A stretch of DNA of 64,000 nucleotides from Dyella humicola (GTDB taxonomy: Bacteria; Pseudomonadota; Gammaproteobacteria; Xanthomonadales; Rhodanobacteraceae), in the NCBI RefSeq assembly GCF_026283945.1, contig NZ_JAPDPC010000001.1, forward strand, positions 2,356,001 through 2,420,000, read 5' to 3'. Below the pieces are notes generated by a model. That model saw nothing but the letters and a program-made list of their open reading frames with translations. It was not told the origin of the DNA and ran no database searches. The position numbers and the translations under genes are program-made. Below, in pieces: positions 50,504-58,998 of this stretch. Every line of letters begins with the position of its first letter. Position 1 is the first letter of the stretch.

Positions 50504-52021
50504 ATGAACCACGCACCCCCGACACCCCGCACGATAAAGCCGCCTTCCTACCTGGATGCCATCCTCCCGCTGCTGGCACTGATAGGCCTGGTGGGCGCAT
50601 CCGTGGCGCTGTTCGGCCTCAAGGCGGTCGACGGCCCACTGCAGGTCGCGATCATCCTCAGCACGATGGTCGCCATCCTCATCATCTTCAAGAATGGACA
50701 TGTGTGGGAGGAAGTTCAGGAATCCGGCCGCAAAGGCATCGCCACCGTGGTCGGCGCGATTTTCATCCTGCTTGCGGTGGGCGCCTTGATCGGCACCTGG
50801 AACATGTCCGGCACCATTCCCACCCTGGTCTACTACGGCATCAAGCTGATCACGCCGGCGTGGTTCTACCCGATTGCCTTCCTGGTGTGCGCCGCCACCT
50901 CCCTCAGCATCGGCAGTTCATGGACCACGGCCGGCACCTTGGGCGTGGGCCTGGTCGGGCTGGCCAATATGATCGGCCTGTCACCGGCCGTCACGGCGGG
51001 GGCGATCATTTCCGGCGCCTATGTCGGCGACAAGGTCTCACCGCTTTCGGAAAGCACTGTGCTCGCGGCTCAATTGGCCGGCGTGGATCTGTATGTGCAT
51101 ATCCGCTCGCAAGTGTGGACCACGATACCCGCCGGCCTACTTGCCCTGGTCGCCTTTGCGGTACTCGGCCTCAGTCGGGGTGGCGGCTTCGACCACGCGA
51201 TGACCGATGGCGAACTGGCCAGGCTCGACGCACTGTTCAACATTACCCCCTGGAACCTGATCCCCCTGCTGTTCCTGCTGGGATTGTCCATACGCAAGGT
51301 GCCAGCGTCACTGGCGATCATGGGCTCGGCCCTGTTGGCCGGCGTCATGGCATCTTTCATGCAGCCGCAGGCGATCGCACGCTTCATCGCCGAACCGGAT
51401 ACGCCTGCGCCGATCGCCGCGATCAAGGGTACCTGGCTGGCCATGGCCAATGGCTTCCAGGCGAATTCCGGCATCCCCCAGGTGGACGCACTGCTCTCGC
51501 GTGGCGGCATGGACAGCATGCTGCTCACCATCTGGCTGATCATTGGCGCAGTGACCTTCGGCATCCTGGTCGACGACTTCGGCTTGCTCAGCAAGCTGGT
51601 TACGCCCGTACTGCTGCGCGCCAAAACGGTGGCTCGGCTGTTCTTCACGGTCGTCATCACCGCGATCGGGCTCAACATCGTCGCGGGCGATCAATACATC
51701 GCGCTCTTGCTGCCGAGCCGGTTGTTCAAGGCGGAGTTCGCCAAGCGTGGACTGGCGCCGGAGAATCTTTCGCGCTCGGTGGGTGATGCTGGCATCGTCA
51801 CGTCGCCCCTGGTGCCTTGGAATTCCTGCGGCGCGTACATGGCGGCGGTGCTGGGCGTATCGACGCTGGCCTACATGCCTTTCGCGCTATTCAATATCCT
51901 CGCGCCGATCTGCACCTTGCTGCTCGGCATCACCGGCTTCAAGGTCCGTCACATTCCGATCGAGCCGACCGTTGCGACGCCCGGCGTTCACGCGGACGAC
52001 ACACCGAAAGCGGGGGAATAG
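50504..52021 (+). CDS. Na+/H+ antiporter, NhaC family
   Basis: 505 aa, about 12 membrane helices. Family features: LPLLALIGLVGASVALFGLKAVDGPLQVAIIL, CAATSLSIGSSWTTAGTLGVGLVGLA, GAIISGAYVGDKVSPLSESTVLAAQLAGVDLYVHIRS (the NhaC hallmark with charged and polar residues in helices) and SVGDAGIVTSPLVPWNSCGAYMAAVLGV. NhaC exchanges Na+ for protons; some relatives exchange malate or amino acids. It is 110 bp after the Slam-like gene. Together with the Mrp antiporter it suggests attention to Na+ or pH. Confidence 0.88.
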   Translation: MNHAPPTPRTIKPPSYLDAILPLLALIGLVGASVALFGLKAVDGPLQVAIILSTMVAILIIFKNGHVWEEVQESGRKGIATVVGAIFILLAVGALIGTWNMSGTIPTLVYYGIKLITPAWFYPIAFLVCAATSLSIGSSWTTAGTLGVGLVGLANMIGLSPAVTAGAIISGAYVGDKVSPLSESTVLAAQLAGVDLYVHIRSQVWTTIPAGLLALVAFAVLGLSRGGGFDHAMTDGELARLDALFNITPWNLIPLLFLLGLSIRKVPASLAIMGSALLAGVMASFMQPQAIARFIAEPDTPAPIAAIKGTWLAMANGFQANSGIPQVDALLSRGGMDSMLLTIWLIIGAVTFGILVDDFGLLSKLVTPVLLRAKTVARLFFTVVITAIGLNIVAGDQYIALLLPSRLFKAEFAKRGLAPENLSRSVGDAGIVTSPLVPWNSCGAYMAAVLGVSTLAYMPFALFNILAPICTLLLGITGFKVRHIPIEPTVATPGVHADDTPKAGE

Positions 52022-52206
52022 CCTGGCGAACCGAAGTCGGCAGTACGCCCGAGTCATTGGACACGGATCGGTTTGCATGGCCATGCAAAGACCCATCGGT
52101 AGCGAAAAGCCGCTGGTCGACCAAGGGGATCCCGTAGTCTCGTTACCCAAGCGTGGGATTGACTGCAGATTGTCGCGGGGCGCGGACCCTGAAAGGACAT
52201 CGTGTC

Positions 52207-52932
52207 ATGCCAGGTTCGATGATTGCCTACTGTGGTCCCGCCGCCATCCCGAGCGATGTGTGGGCACGCTGGAATACCGACCCGGTCGTCATCACCGCAC
52301 TTGCCATCCTGGCCTTGGTGATAGCGCGTGGTCGTTCGGCCCATTCACGGGCGGGCTGGGGGGCGATCGCACTGATGTTCGTCATCTTCGTGTCGCCGCT
52401 TTGCGCGCTGTCATCGGCGTTATTTTCGGCGCGCGTCCTGCACCACATGCTGCTGGTCGCCGGTGTGGCGCCCCTGCTGGCGCGCGCGTTTCCGCAGCGG
52501 CGTGCAAGCCCAGTGCCGCTTGCCGTTCTGGTCGCAGCGCATGCCGTCATCCTGTGGTTGTGGCATGCACCGGGGCCGTATACCTGGGGTCTCGCCAGCG
52601 TACCGGCGTATTGGCTGATGCAGCTGTCGCTGCTCGGCAGCGCGTGGCTGATGTGGCGCGCCATCCTTGCGCCGTCGCTGCAGACCGGGCCGGCCCTGCT
52701 GGCCCTGGCCACCACGATCGGACAGATGGGCCTGCTTGGCGCGATCATCGTGTTCGCGGGCGAGCCGCTTTACGTGGCGCATCTGACCAGCACGGCGGCC
52801 TGGGGCCTGTCGCCCATCGTTGACCAGCAACTTGCCGGATTACTGATGTGGGTGCCGGCCATGCTGCCTTATGTGGGCGTGGGCCTCTGGCTCGCCTGGA
52901 CCAGCCTGCGTCCCAGCGAGTCCACCCTATGA
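52207..52932 (+). CDS. Cytochrome c oxidase assembly protein, CtaG (caa3_CtaG) family
   Basis: 241 aa from the ATG at 52207 (52219 is an alternative); an earlier GTG at 52153 adds unlikely sequence. Seven hydrophobic segments and conserved histidines: FSARVLHHMLLVAGVAPLLARAFP, HAVILWLWHAPGPYTWGLASVPAYWLMQ and DQQLAGLLMWVPAMLPYVGVGLWLAW. These match the CtaG family needed to build caa3-type oxidases, probably by supplying copper to subunit I. The stop overlaps the next start as ATGA. Confidence 0.87.
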   Translation: MPGSMIAYCGPAAIPSDVWARWNTDPVVITALAILALVIARGRSAHSRAGWGAIALMFVIFVSPLCALSSALFSARVLHHMLLVAGVAPLLARAFPQRRASPVPLAVLVAAHAVILWLWHAPGPYTWGLASVPAYWLMQLSLLGSAWLMWRAILAPSLQTGPALLALATTIGQMGLLGAIIVFAGEPLYVAHLTSTAAWGLSPIVDQQLAGLLMWVPAMLPYVGVGLWLAWTSLRPSESTL

Positions 52933-53441
52933 CCACCGCGCTGAAGTTCATCCATCTGGCGGCGATCGCCCTGTGGTCGGGTGGTTTGATCGCCCTGCCG
53001 TTTCTGTTCTGGCAGCGTCGCCTGCTCAAACCGGGGGAAGAACTCGAACAGCTGCATCGCGTCACCCGGCTGGTCTTCGTCGAACTGACCTCGCCCGCTG
53101 CATTTATCGCGATCGCCAGCGGCACCGCGCTGATCTTCCTGCAGCGCACGTTTCAGGAATGGTTCTCGCTGAAGATGGTGCTGGTGGGGATCATGGCCAT
53201 GCTGCACGTCACCGCCGGCCTGGTGATGCACCAGCTATTCCTGCCCAACGGACGCTTCAGCCGGCTTGCCTACCTCACACTGTCCAGCGCCTACATGCTG
53301 GTGATTGCAGGCATCCTCTGGGTGGTGCTGGCCAAGCCGCATATCGATGCCAACCAGATCGCCGCGCATCTGTTCGAGCCCGGCGGACTGGCCCGATGGC
53401 TGCATCAGTCCTTCGGCGAAACCAAGATGCCGACGCCATGA
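52929..53441 (+). CDS. CopD/HemJ-like four-helix membrane protein
   Basis: 170 aa starting at 52929, inside the CtaG stop. Four to five helices with intramembrane histidines: FIHLAAIALWSGGLIALPFLFWQRR, VFVELTSPAAFIAIASGTALIFLQ, MVLVGIMAMLHVTAGLVMHQLFLP and AYMLVIAGILWVVLAKP. The HLAAIALWSGGL start matches copper-resistance CopD and the haem-biosynthesis protein HemJ. Next to CtaG and an oxidase, either copper or haem delivery is plausible; I cannot decide. The last 37 bp overlap the convergent DUF2231 gene. Confidence 0.72.
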   Translation: MTTALKFIHLAAIALWSGGLIALPFLFWQRRLLKPGEELEQLHRVTRLVFVELTSPAAFIAIASGTALIFLQRTFQEWFSLKMVLVGIMAMLHVTAGLVMHQLFLPNGRFSRLAYLTLSSAYMLVIAGILWVVLAKPHIDANQIAAHLFEPGGLARWLHQSFGETKMPTP

Positions 53442-53917
53442 TCGAACACCAGTTTGCCTCCGTGCCAGCCGGCAAAGCCGACCATCACCGTGGCGATGGC
53501 CGAGACGACCAGTCCATGCGGCAGGACATCGGCCGGATTGACCAGGCGAATCCCCCAATTGGCCCCGGCGATGCCGACCAGGGTCATCGCGGCCACCGCA
53601 TGCGACCAGCTCGCTTCCAGCATGCGGATGCCGCGCACCAACAGCAGCTCGCCGGTGCCGACGATGCTGGCGGCCACGCCACTCCAGAAGGCCATGCCGG
53701 CGGACCACAGGCCGGCGCGCACCCAGAACGCGTCACCCGACCACCAGTAGAGAATGTCGATGCCGAACGTCGCCACCACGAACGCGACGGGGAAGTGCAC
53801 CATCATCACGTGGATCGGGTGCCCGACCAGGGCCACTGCGGAACCCACGTCCAGCCGCTTCATTTCCAGCAGGACCTTGCTTCTGGGCTGACCGTCGGAA
53901 TCGCCTTGCTTCGCCAT
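53405..53917 (-). CDS. DUF2231 membrane protein
   Basis: 170 aa with AAGGA before the start. The family hallmark GHPIHVMMVHFPVAFVVATFGIDILYWWSGD is present, with paired histidines that may bind haem or metal. Four helices: ALVGHPIHVMMVHFPVAFVV, AGLWSAGMAFWSGVAASIVG, AVAAMTLVGIAGANWGIRLV, and HGLVVSAIATVMVGFAGWHGG. The family is often encoded near oxidases and c-type cytochromes. Its 3' end overlaps the CopD-like gene on the other strand by 37 bp, and it is divergent from coxB with 63 bp between. Confidence 0.83.
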   Translation of the reverse strand: MAKQGDSDGQPRSKVLLEMKRLDVGSAVALVGHPIHVMMVHFPVAFVVATFGIDILYWWSGDAFWVRAGLWSAGMAFWSGVAASIVGTGELLLVRGIRMLEASWSHAVAAMTLVGIAGANWGIRLVNPADVLPHGLVVSAIATVMVGFAGWHGGKLVFDHGVGILVSPKD

Positions 53918-53980
53918 GACCGTCGTCCTTCGCCTCGTCTACGTCGGCTGTTTTCGCAGCATCGTCGTCTTGGTCACGTG

Positions 53981-54658
53981 ATGGTCCAGGCGGGCTTGAT
54001 GGCCGCACTGTGCGGCTGCAGCGGCCCGCTGTCGACGCTCGATCCCTCGGGGCCATCCGCGGCATCGATCGCGACGCTTTGGTGGGTGATGCTGGCGGGC
54101 GCCGGCGTGCTCTTTGCACTGGTCTTGACGCTCTTTCTGCTGGTGATCCTTCGTCCGGGCTGGGGCTCACGGCTGCCACCTTCGCGCTGGATCACGCTGG
54201 GCGGCCTGGCACTTCCCGCGGTCATCCTGCTTCCCCTGCTCTGTTATGGATTACTGGCCGGCGAACGACTCCTGCCGCTGCCTGGACACTCGCCACCCCG
54301 GATCGAGGCTGTGGCCAGGCAATGGGTCTGGACGTTCCGCTATCCGGACCGGGGCAACGTGGAGACCACCAACGTCCTGCACCTGCCCGCGGGCACGCCT
54401 GTCGACATCGATGTCAGCAGCGAAGACGTCATCCACGCGTTCTGGGTGCCGCGCCTCGCCGGCAAGATCGACGCCGTTCCCGGGCAAGTGAACCACCTGC
54501 GGCTCCAGGCCGACACGCCCGGCCGCTATGAAGGCCAATGCAACGAGTTTTGCGGCGTCGGCCACGCCAGGATGCACTTCGTCGTCATCGTTGATCGTCC
54601 AGCAGACTACCCTGCCGCACTCGCTGGCGCGGCGGCCACCACCAAGGCGGAGCCATGA
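53981..54658 (+). CDS. coxB: Cytochrome c oxidase subunit II (CuA), lipoprotein type
   Basis: 225 aa from the ATG at 53981 (GTG at 53978 is also possible). The N-terminus has a lipobox-like ALCGC, then two helices (LWWVMLAGAGVLFALVLTLFLLVILRP; WITLGGLALPAVILLPLLCYGLLAG). The CuA domain holds HAFWVPRLAGKIDAVPGQVNHLRLQADTPGRYEGQCNEFCGVGHARMHF, with the two Cys, His, Met and Glu ligands. There is no cytochrome c extension, so it needs a soluble or separate c-type donor. It overlaps coxA by 4 bp. Confidence 0.94.
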   Translation: MVQAGLMAALCGCSGPLSTLDPSGPSAASIATLWWVMLAGAGVLFALVLTLFLLVILRPGWGSRLPPSRWITLGGLALPAVILLPLLCYGLLAGERLLPLPGHSPPRIEAVARQWVWTFRYPDRGNVETTNVLHLPAGTPVDIDVSSEDVIHAFWVPRLAGKIDAVPGQVNHLRLQADTPGRYEGQCNEFCGVGHARMHFVVIVDRPADYPAALAGAAATTKAEP

Positions 54659-57192
54659 GCGCTAGCGTCGAACAGCCACCCGAGGGTGCACCGGCTCTGC
54701 GGCTGCATCGTCAACTCGAGAAGATCTGGGCCACCGGCCCGGGATGGCAACGACTGGCCGCGGTCAATCACTCGGTGATCGGCTTGCGCATGGTGATCAC
54801 GTCGTTCGTGTTCTTCGCCATCGGCGGCGTCCTCGGCATGCTGACGCGCGTGCAGCTCGCGACACCGAATGGCGACTTCATGGATGCCGAGACCTACAAC
54901 CAGGTCTTCACCATGCATGGCTCCATGATGCTGTTCCTGTTCGCCATTCCCATGGTGGAAAGTTTCGCGGTGTACCTGACCCCGAAGATTCTCGGTACCC
55001 GCGACTTCGCCTTCCCTCGGCTCACCGCCTACGGCTACTGGTGCTACTTGCTGGGCGGCACCATCCTGACCGTCTCCTTGCTTGCAAGGGTGGCGCCGAA
55101 CAGCGGCTGGTTCATGTATACGCCGCTGAGCTCCAACGTCTACACGCCGGGCGTCAACGCCGATGTGTGGCTGCTTGGCGTCACCTTCGTCGAGATATCG
55201 GCGCTATCGCTGGCCATGGAGATCGTCGTCTCGGTGCTCAAGATGCGTGCACCTGGCATGTCACTGGATCGCATGCCGATTTTCGGCTGGTACATCCTGG
55301 TAACCGCCATGATGATGATCGTGGCGTTTCCGCCACTGATCCTCGGCTCGATCCTGCTGGAGATCGAGCGCGCCTTCGGACTGCCTTTCTTCGATCCGAC
55401 CCGCGGTGGCAGCGCCTTGCTATGGCAGCACCTGTTCTGGCTGTTCGGCCATCCCGACGTCTACATCATCTTCCTGCCCATGGCGGGCGCGCTGTCCACG
55501 ATGATCCCGGTGTTCGCCAACCGGCCACTGGTCGGCTATCGGGCCATCGTCGTGGCGATCATCGCGCTGGCCTTCCTCAGCTTTGGCATCTGGGTGCACC
55601 ACATGTTCACCGTGGGCATACCTCATCTCGCGCTGGCATTCTTCTCGGCCGGCTCGGCGATCGTGGCGGTGCCGACGGCGGTGCAGTTCTTTGCCTGGCT
55701 CGCCACGCTGGCTCATGGCAGGCCACGTTGGGACGTGCCGATGCTGTACATTTTCGGCTTCTTCTTCGTCTTTACGGCAGGCGGCCTGACGGGTGTCATG
55801 CTCGCCATCGTTCCGTTCGACTGGCAGGCGCACGACACTTATTTCATCGTCGCGCACATGCACTATGTGGTGGCCGGCGCGCTCGCCTTCCCCATGCTTG
55901 CCGGGTTCTATTACTGGCTGCCGTTGCTGACCGGGCGCACGGCCGCCTACCGGCTCGCCGTGCCTGCGTTCTGGCTGATCTTCATCGGCTTCAACCTGAC
56001 CTTCTTCATGATGCATCTCACCGGTTTGCTCGGCATGCCGCGGCGCGTCTTTACCTATAGCGGCGATGAAGGCTGGAACTGGCTGAACCTGCTGTCCTCC
56101 GTGGGTAGCTTCGTGATGACGATCGGCTTCGGCATGGCGGTGATCGACATCATCGTGCAGTTGCGCTTCGGACGTCGCGTTCGACGCAACCCTTGGAATG
56201 CAACGACCCTGGAATGGGCGATGCAGATGCCTCCGGCACCTTATGCCTTCGCCTCGATTCCTCGCATTGCCACCGGCTCGGAGCCTGTTGCTCCCGACCA
56301 GCTCGCGCTGTCACTGGCGCGCGGCGAAGGCTATCTCGGCTTCGCACGCAACGGCTGGCAGGAGGCGCTCGGCGTACACATGACATCGGGTGAGCCGGAT
56401 CAGGTGATCGTGCTGCCTCAGCCCACGTACCTGCCGCTCATTACCGCACTATTCACCGGCGCCGCGGTGCTGGCGATGCTATTCAAGCTTTACCTGCTGT
56501 CGCTCGCCATGGTGTTGGTGACCCTAGGTCTGTTCGTGCTTGCAGGGCAGCGTGCGGGCCTCGGGCGCGACTATGGCCCGCTGCCCATCGGTCACGGTGT
56601 CAGTGTGCCACCGCACACCGAAGTCGCCAGTGCGCCGCCATGGCTGGCCTTGATTTGCACCTTGGTCGCCGACGGCACGCTGTTCACTTCGCTGATATTC
56701 GGCACGTTCTATCTTTGGATTGCCGCACCGCACTGGCCGTCCAACCTCGCGCCCCAAGCCAATCGCATGCTGGCCCTGGGCGTCATCGTCGCGCTCGTCA
56801 TCGCCGCGGCGGCGGCTCGCGGTTCGCTTCGCTCGACATCCGCCGGCAGCAACGCCCAGGGCTGGATCGGCTTGGCCGCGATCGCGCTGCTGGCGGCCAT
56901 GACGGCGGCGGTAGGGCTTATCGGCAGCGTCACGCCGCATCCGCATGAACATGCACTCGGTGCCACCGCCTGGGCACTCATTGGCTTTGTCGCCCTGCAC
57001 GCGGGCATCGGCCTGCTGTTCCTGATCAGCAACCTCCTGCGCATCAGGGCCGGCTTCATTTCGCCACGACGCTTGACTGATCTGCGCTTGACCCGACTGT
57101 GGCTCGACTACACCACCGTCACCGGCGTCATTGCGCTCGGTTTGGTGCTGGCGCTGCCCGCGCTGGTGGCCACCTTGGGCGCCCGGCCATGA
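54655..57192 (+). CDS. Cytochrome c oxidase subunit I-III fusion
   Basis: 845 aa. Residues 1-560 are subunit I: haem a His in VFTMHGSMMLFLF, CuB ligands GHPDVY (His and cross-linked Tyr, about 265-270) and VHHMF (about 314), and haem a3/a ligands in HDTYFIVAHMHYVVAG (about 395-403). Residues 600-845 form a subunit III-like block (VADGTLFTSLIFGTFYLWIAAPHWP; HALGATAWALIGFVALHAGIGLLFLISNLLRIRAG). In canonical A1 oxidases the CuB motif is GHPEVY, with Glu as the proton donor at the end of the D channel; here it is Asp. It reduces O2 to water and pumps protons. Confidence 0.93.
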   Translation: MSASVEQPPEGAPALRLHRQLEKIWATGPGWQRLAAVNHSVIGLRMVITSFVFFAIGGVLGMLTRVQLATPNGDFMDAETYNQVFTMHGSMMLFLFAIPMVESFAVYLTPKILGTRDFAFPRLTAYGYWCYLLGGTILTVSLLARVAPNSGWFMYTPLSSNVYTPGVNADVWLLGVTFVEISALSLAMEIVVSVLKMRAPGMSLDRMPIFGWYILVTAMMMIVAFPPLILGSILLEIERAFGLPFFDPTRGGSALLWQHLFWLFGHPDVYIIFLPMAGALSTMIPVFANRPLVGYRAIVVAIIALAFLSFGIWVHHMFTVGIPHLALAFFSAGSAIVAVPTAVQFFAWLATLAHGRPRWDVPMLYIFGFFFVFTAGGLTGVMLAIVPFDWQAHDTYFIVAHMHYVVAGALAFPMLAGFYYWLPLLTGRTAAYRLAVPAFWLIFIGFNLTFFMMHLTGLLGMPRRVFTYSGDEGWNWLNLLSSVGSFVMTIGFGMAVIDIIVQLRFGRRVRRNPWNATTLEWAMQMPPAPYAFASIPRIATGSEPVAPDQLALSLARGEGYLGFARNGWQEALGVHMTSGEPDQVIVLPQPTYLPLITALFTGAAVLAMLFKLYLLSLAMVLVTLGLFVLAGQRAGLGRDYGPLPIGHGVSVPPHTEVASAPPWLALICTLVADGTLFTSLIFGTFYLWIAAPHWPSNLAPQANRMLALGVIVALVIAAAAARGSLRSTSAGSNAQGWIGLAAIALLAAMTAAVGLIGSVTPHPHEHALGATAWALIGFVALHAGIGLLFLISNLLRIRAGFISPRRLTDLRLTRLWLDYTTVTGVIALGLVLALPALVATLGARP

Positions 57193-57527
57193 ACGGGCGC
57201 CCGGTTCCCCCGCGGCGACTCTGGTTGCTGGCGGCAGGCTTCCTGGTGTGGTGCAGCGCGCTGGTCGTGCTTTATGCATTGCACGCCATTGGCTGCGCGT
57301 TCGGCTGGCAGGCGGGGGCGCTACGCTGGAGCCTCGCCATCGTGCTACTCGTGCACCTGATCGCCATTGCGTGGATGTGGCGTCACCTGGCCACGGCCCG
57401 ACCCGATCCCGAACTCGGCCAGGCGGCGGTATTCCTGCAGACGGTGGTGGTCTGGACCTTGATCGCTGCCCTCGTAGCCACCGTCATCACGTTCGCACCG
57501 TCACTGGTGCTCAAGACCTGCATTTGA
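57189..57527 (+). CDS. Small three-helix membrane protein of the oxidase operon
   Basis: 112 aa, starting inside the subunit I-III stop (ATGA). Three hydrophobic segments: LWLLAAGFLVWCSALVVLYALHAIGC, LRWSLAIVLLVHLIAIAWMWRHL and FLQTVVVWTLIAALVATVITFAP. I recognise no named family, but size, topology and position after a I-III fusion fit an oxidase accessory subunit comparable in role to subunit IV. Confidence 0.65.
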   Translation: MNGRPVPPRRLWLLAAGFLVWCSALVVLYALHAIGCAFGWQAGALRWSLAIVLLVHLIAIAWMWRHLATARPDPELGQAAVFLQTVVVWTLIAALVATVITFAPSLVLKTCI

Positions 57528-57558
57528 TCTGTAGGCCACTGCCGAGGGGATGACATCG

Positions 57559-58884
57559 ATGCAGGCACGCGATCTCCTACACAAAGCCCTCTGGTCGGCC
57601 ATCTATTTGTTGTTCATCCTCGCCCCGCTGTTCGCCTTGCTGACCCGCGCGCTACCGCCCAGCCGGGGTTTCGGCACGGAGTTTTCGATCGCGCTCGGCT
57701 ATTCGGGGCTGGCCATCATGGGCCTGCAGTTCGGGCTCACGGCGCGCTTTCGCTACGTGACCGAGCCCTGGGGCGAAGACGTCATCTACCACTTTCATCG
57801 CCGGGTTTCGCTTATTGCAGTCAGCCTGGTCATGGCGCATCCCATCATCCTGCTTGCGGTGGGCTCGGAGTCGATGGTGCTTCCGCAGTCGATCCCTGAA
57901 CTCCCGCTGGGCGCGGTCTTTGCGGGACTGTCGATCGGCTCGCTGATCCTGCTGGTAGTGATGGCACTGTGGCGCACCCGACTGAAGATCAGCTACGAAA
58001 CCTGGCACCTCACGCACATCGTGCTTGCACTGACGGCGGTGACCGCCGGTATGGCGCACATGGTGGCCTGGGGCTATTACCTGGTCAATCCATGGAAGCG
58101 AGCGTTGTGGCTGGGCATGGCGATTTTCTGGATCGCCCTGCTGCTCTACGTGCGCATCATCAAACCCCTGTTCATGCTGCGCCGGCCCTACCGCGTCGCC
58201 GAAGTGAGGAGCGAACGCGGCGACACCACGACCCTGGTCATGCGACCCGATGGCCATGCCGGCTTTCGTTTCCGCCCCGGCCAGTTTGGCTGGCTGACGC
58301 TATGGGGCAGCCCGTTCAAGATCACCGGTCACCCATTTTCGTTCTCGTCGAGCGCCGAAGTCAGCGACGGGCGCGTCGAGATGTCCATACGCAAACTGGG
58401 CGACTTCACCAGCGCCGTGCCGACGGTAGCCGTCGGGCAACGCGTCTACCTCGATGGACCCTATGGCGCCTTCACCATCGGCAACCCGGCCGACATGCAC
58501 GTATTGATTGCGGGCGGCATCGGCATCACGCCGATGATGAGCATGATCCGCACCCTGGCCGACCGCGGCGACCAGCGCCCCTTGATCCTGCTGTACGGCA
58601 GCAAGGACTGGGAGTCGATCAGCTTCCGCGAAGAACTGGAAACGATGAAGTCCCGTCTCCACCTGACCGTCGTCCACGTGCTCTCGCAGCCACCCGAAGG
58701 CTGGACCGGCGAAAGCGGTTACATCAATGCCGACCTGTTCCAGCGCCACTTGCCAGCGGGCTACGCCGATCACGAGTATTTCATTTGCGGACCGAACGTG
58801 ATGATGGACGCGATCGAACGTGCACTGGGCGAGATGAAAGTGCCGCTGGCCAAATACCACTCGGAGCGCTACAGCTTCGTCTAG
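57559..58884 (+). CDS. Ferric-reductase-like haem and FAD/NAD(P) oxidoreductase
   Basis: 441 aa from the ATG at 57559; GAGGGG is 9 nt before it, while the ATG at 57550 touches that site. Residues 1-215 hold six helices with paired histidines (YHFHRRVSLIAVSLVMAHPIILL; YETWHLTHIVLALTAVTAGMAHMVAWG) that fit two haems. Residues 215-441 are a ferredoxin reductase-type FAD domain (HPFSFSSSAEVSDGRVEMSIRKLG) and an NAD(P) domain (VLIAGGIGITPMMSMIRTL; YFICGPNVMMDAIE). The layout is that of NOX/FRE proteins, passing electrons from NAD(P)H across the membrane to metal, O2 or quinone. Confidence 0.85.
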   Translation: MQARDLLHKALWSAIYLLFILAPLFALLTRALPPSRGFGTEFSIALGYSGLAIMGLQFGLTARFRYVTEPWGEDVIYHFHRRVSLIAVSLVMAHPIILLAVGSESMVLPQSIPELPLGAVFAGLSIGSLILLVVMALWRTRLKISYETWHLTHIVLALTAVTAGMAHMVAWGYYLVNPWKRALWLGMAIFWIALLLYVRIIKPLFMLRRPYRVAEVRSERGDTTTLVMRPDGHAGFRFRPGQFGWLTLWGSPFKITGHPFSFSSSAEVSDGRVEMSIRKLGDFTSAVPTVAVGQRVYLDGPYGAFTIGNPADMHVLIAGGIGITPMMSMIRTLADRGDQRPLILLYGSKDWESISFREELETMKSRLHLTVVHVLSQPPEGWTGESGYINADLFQRHLPAGYADHEYFICGPNVMMDAIERALGEMKVPLAKYHSERYSFV

Positions 58885-58893
58885 GAGGTTTCC

Positions 58894-58989
58894 ATGCGCC
58901 GCTTATTTGCCGATCGACTCGTCGTCGCCACCGGCGTCATCGTCGTCCTTCTGGCCCTCGTGTTTGCCTTCGTGCGGGTAAGCACCTAG
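58894..58989 (+). CDS. 31-aa single-helix membrane peptide
   Basis: AGGAGG with a 5-nt spacer, a near-perfect ribosome site, precedes the ATG at 58894, which is 9 bp after the oxidoreductase stop. The product starts MRRLFADR and continues as one hydrophobic helix (LVVATGVIVVLLALVFAFV) ending VRVST. It is the kind of peptide that fits small oxidase or reductase subunits such as CydX or CcoQ-like helices. No homologue is recognised. It is too short for ordinary gene calling and is probably missed in annotations. Confidence 0.68.
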   Translation: MRRLFADRLVVATGVIVVLLALVFAFVRVST

Positions 58990-58998
58990 CGCTTGTCT

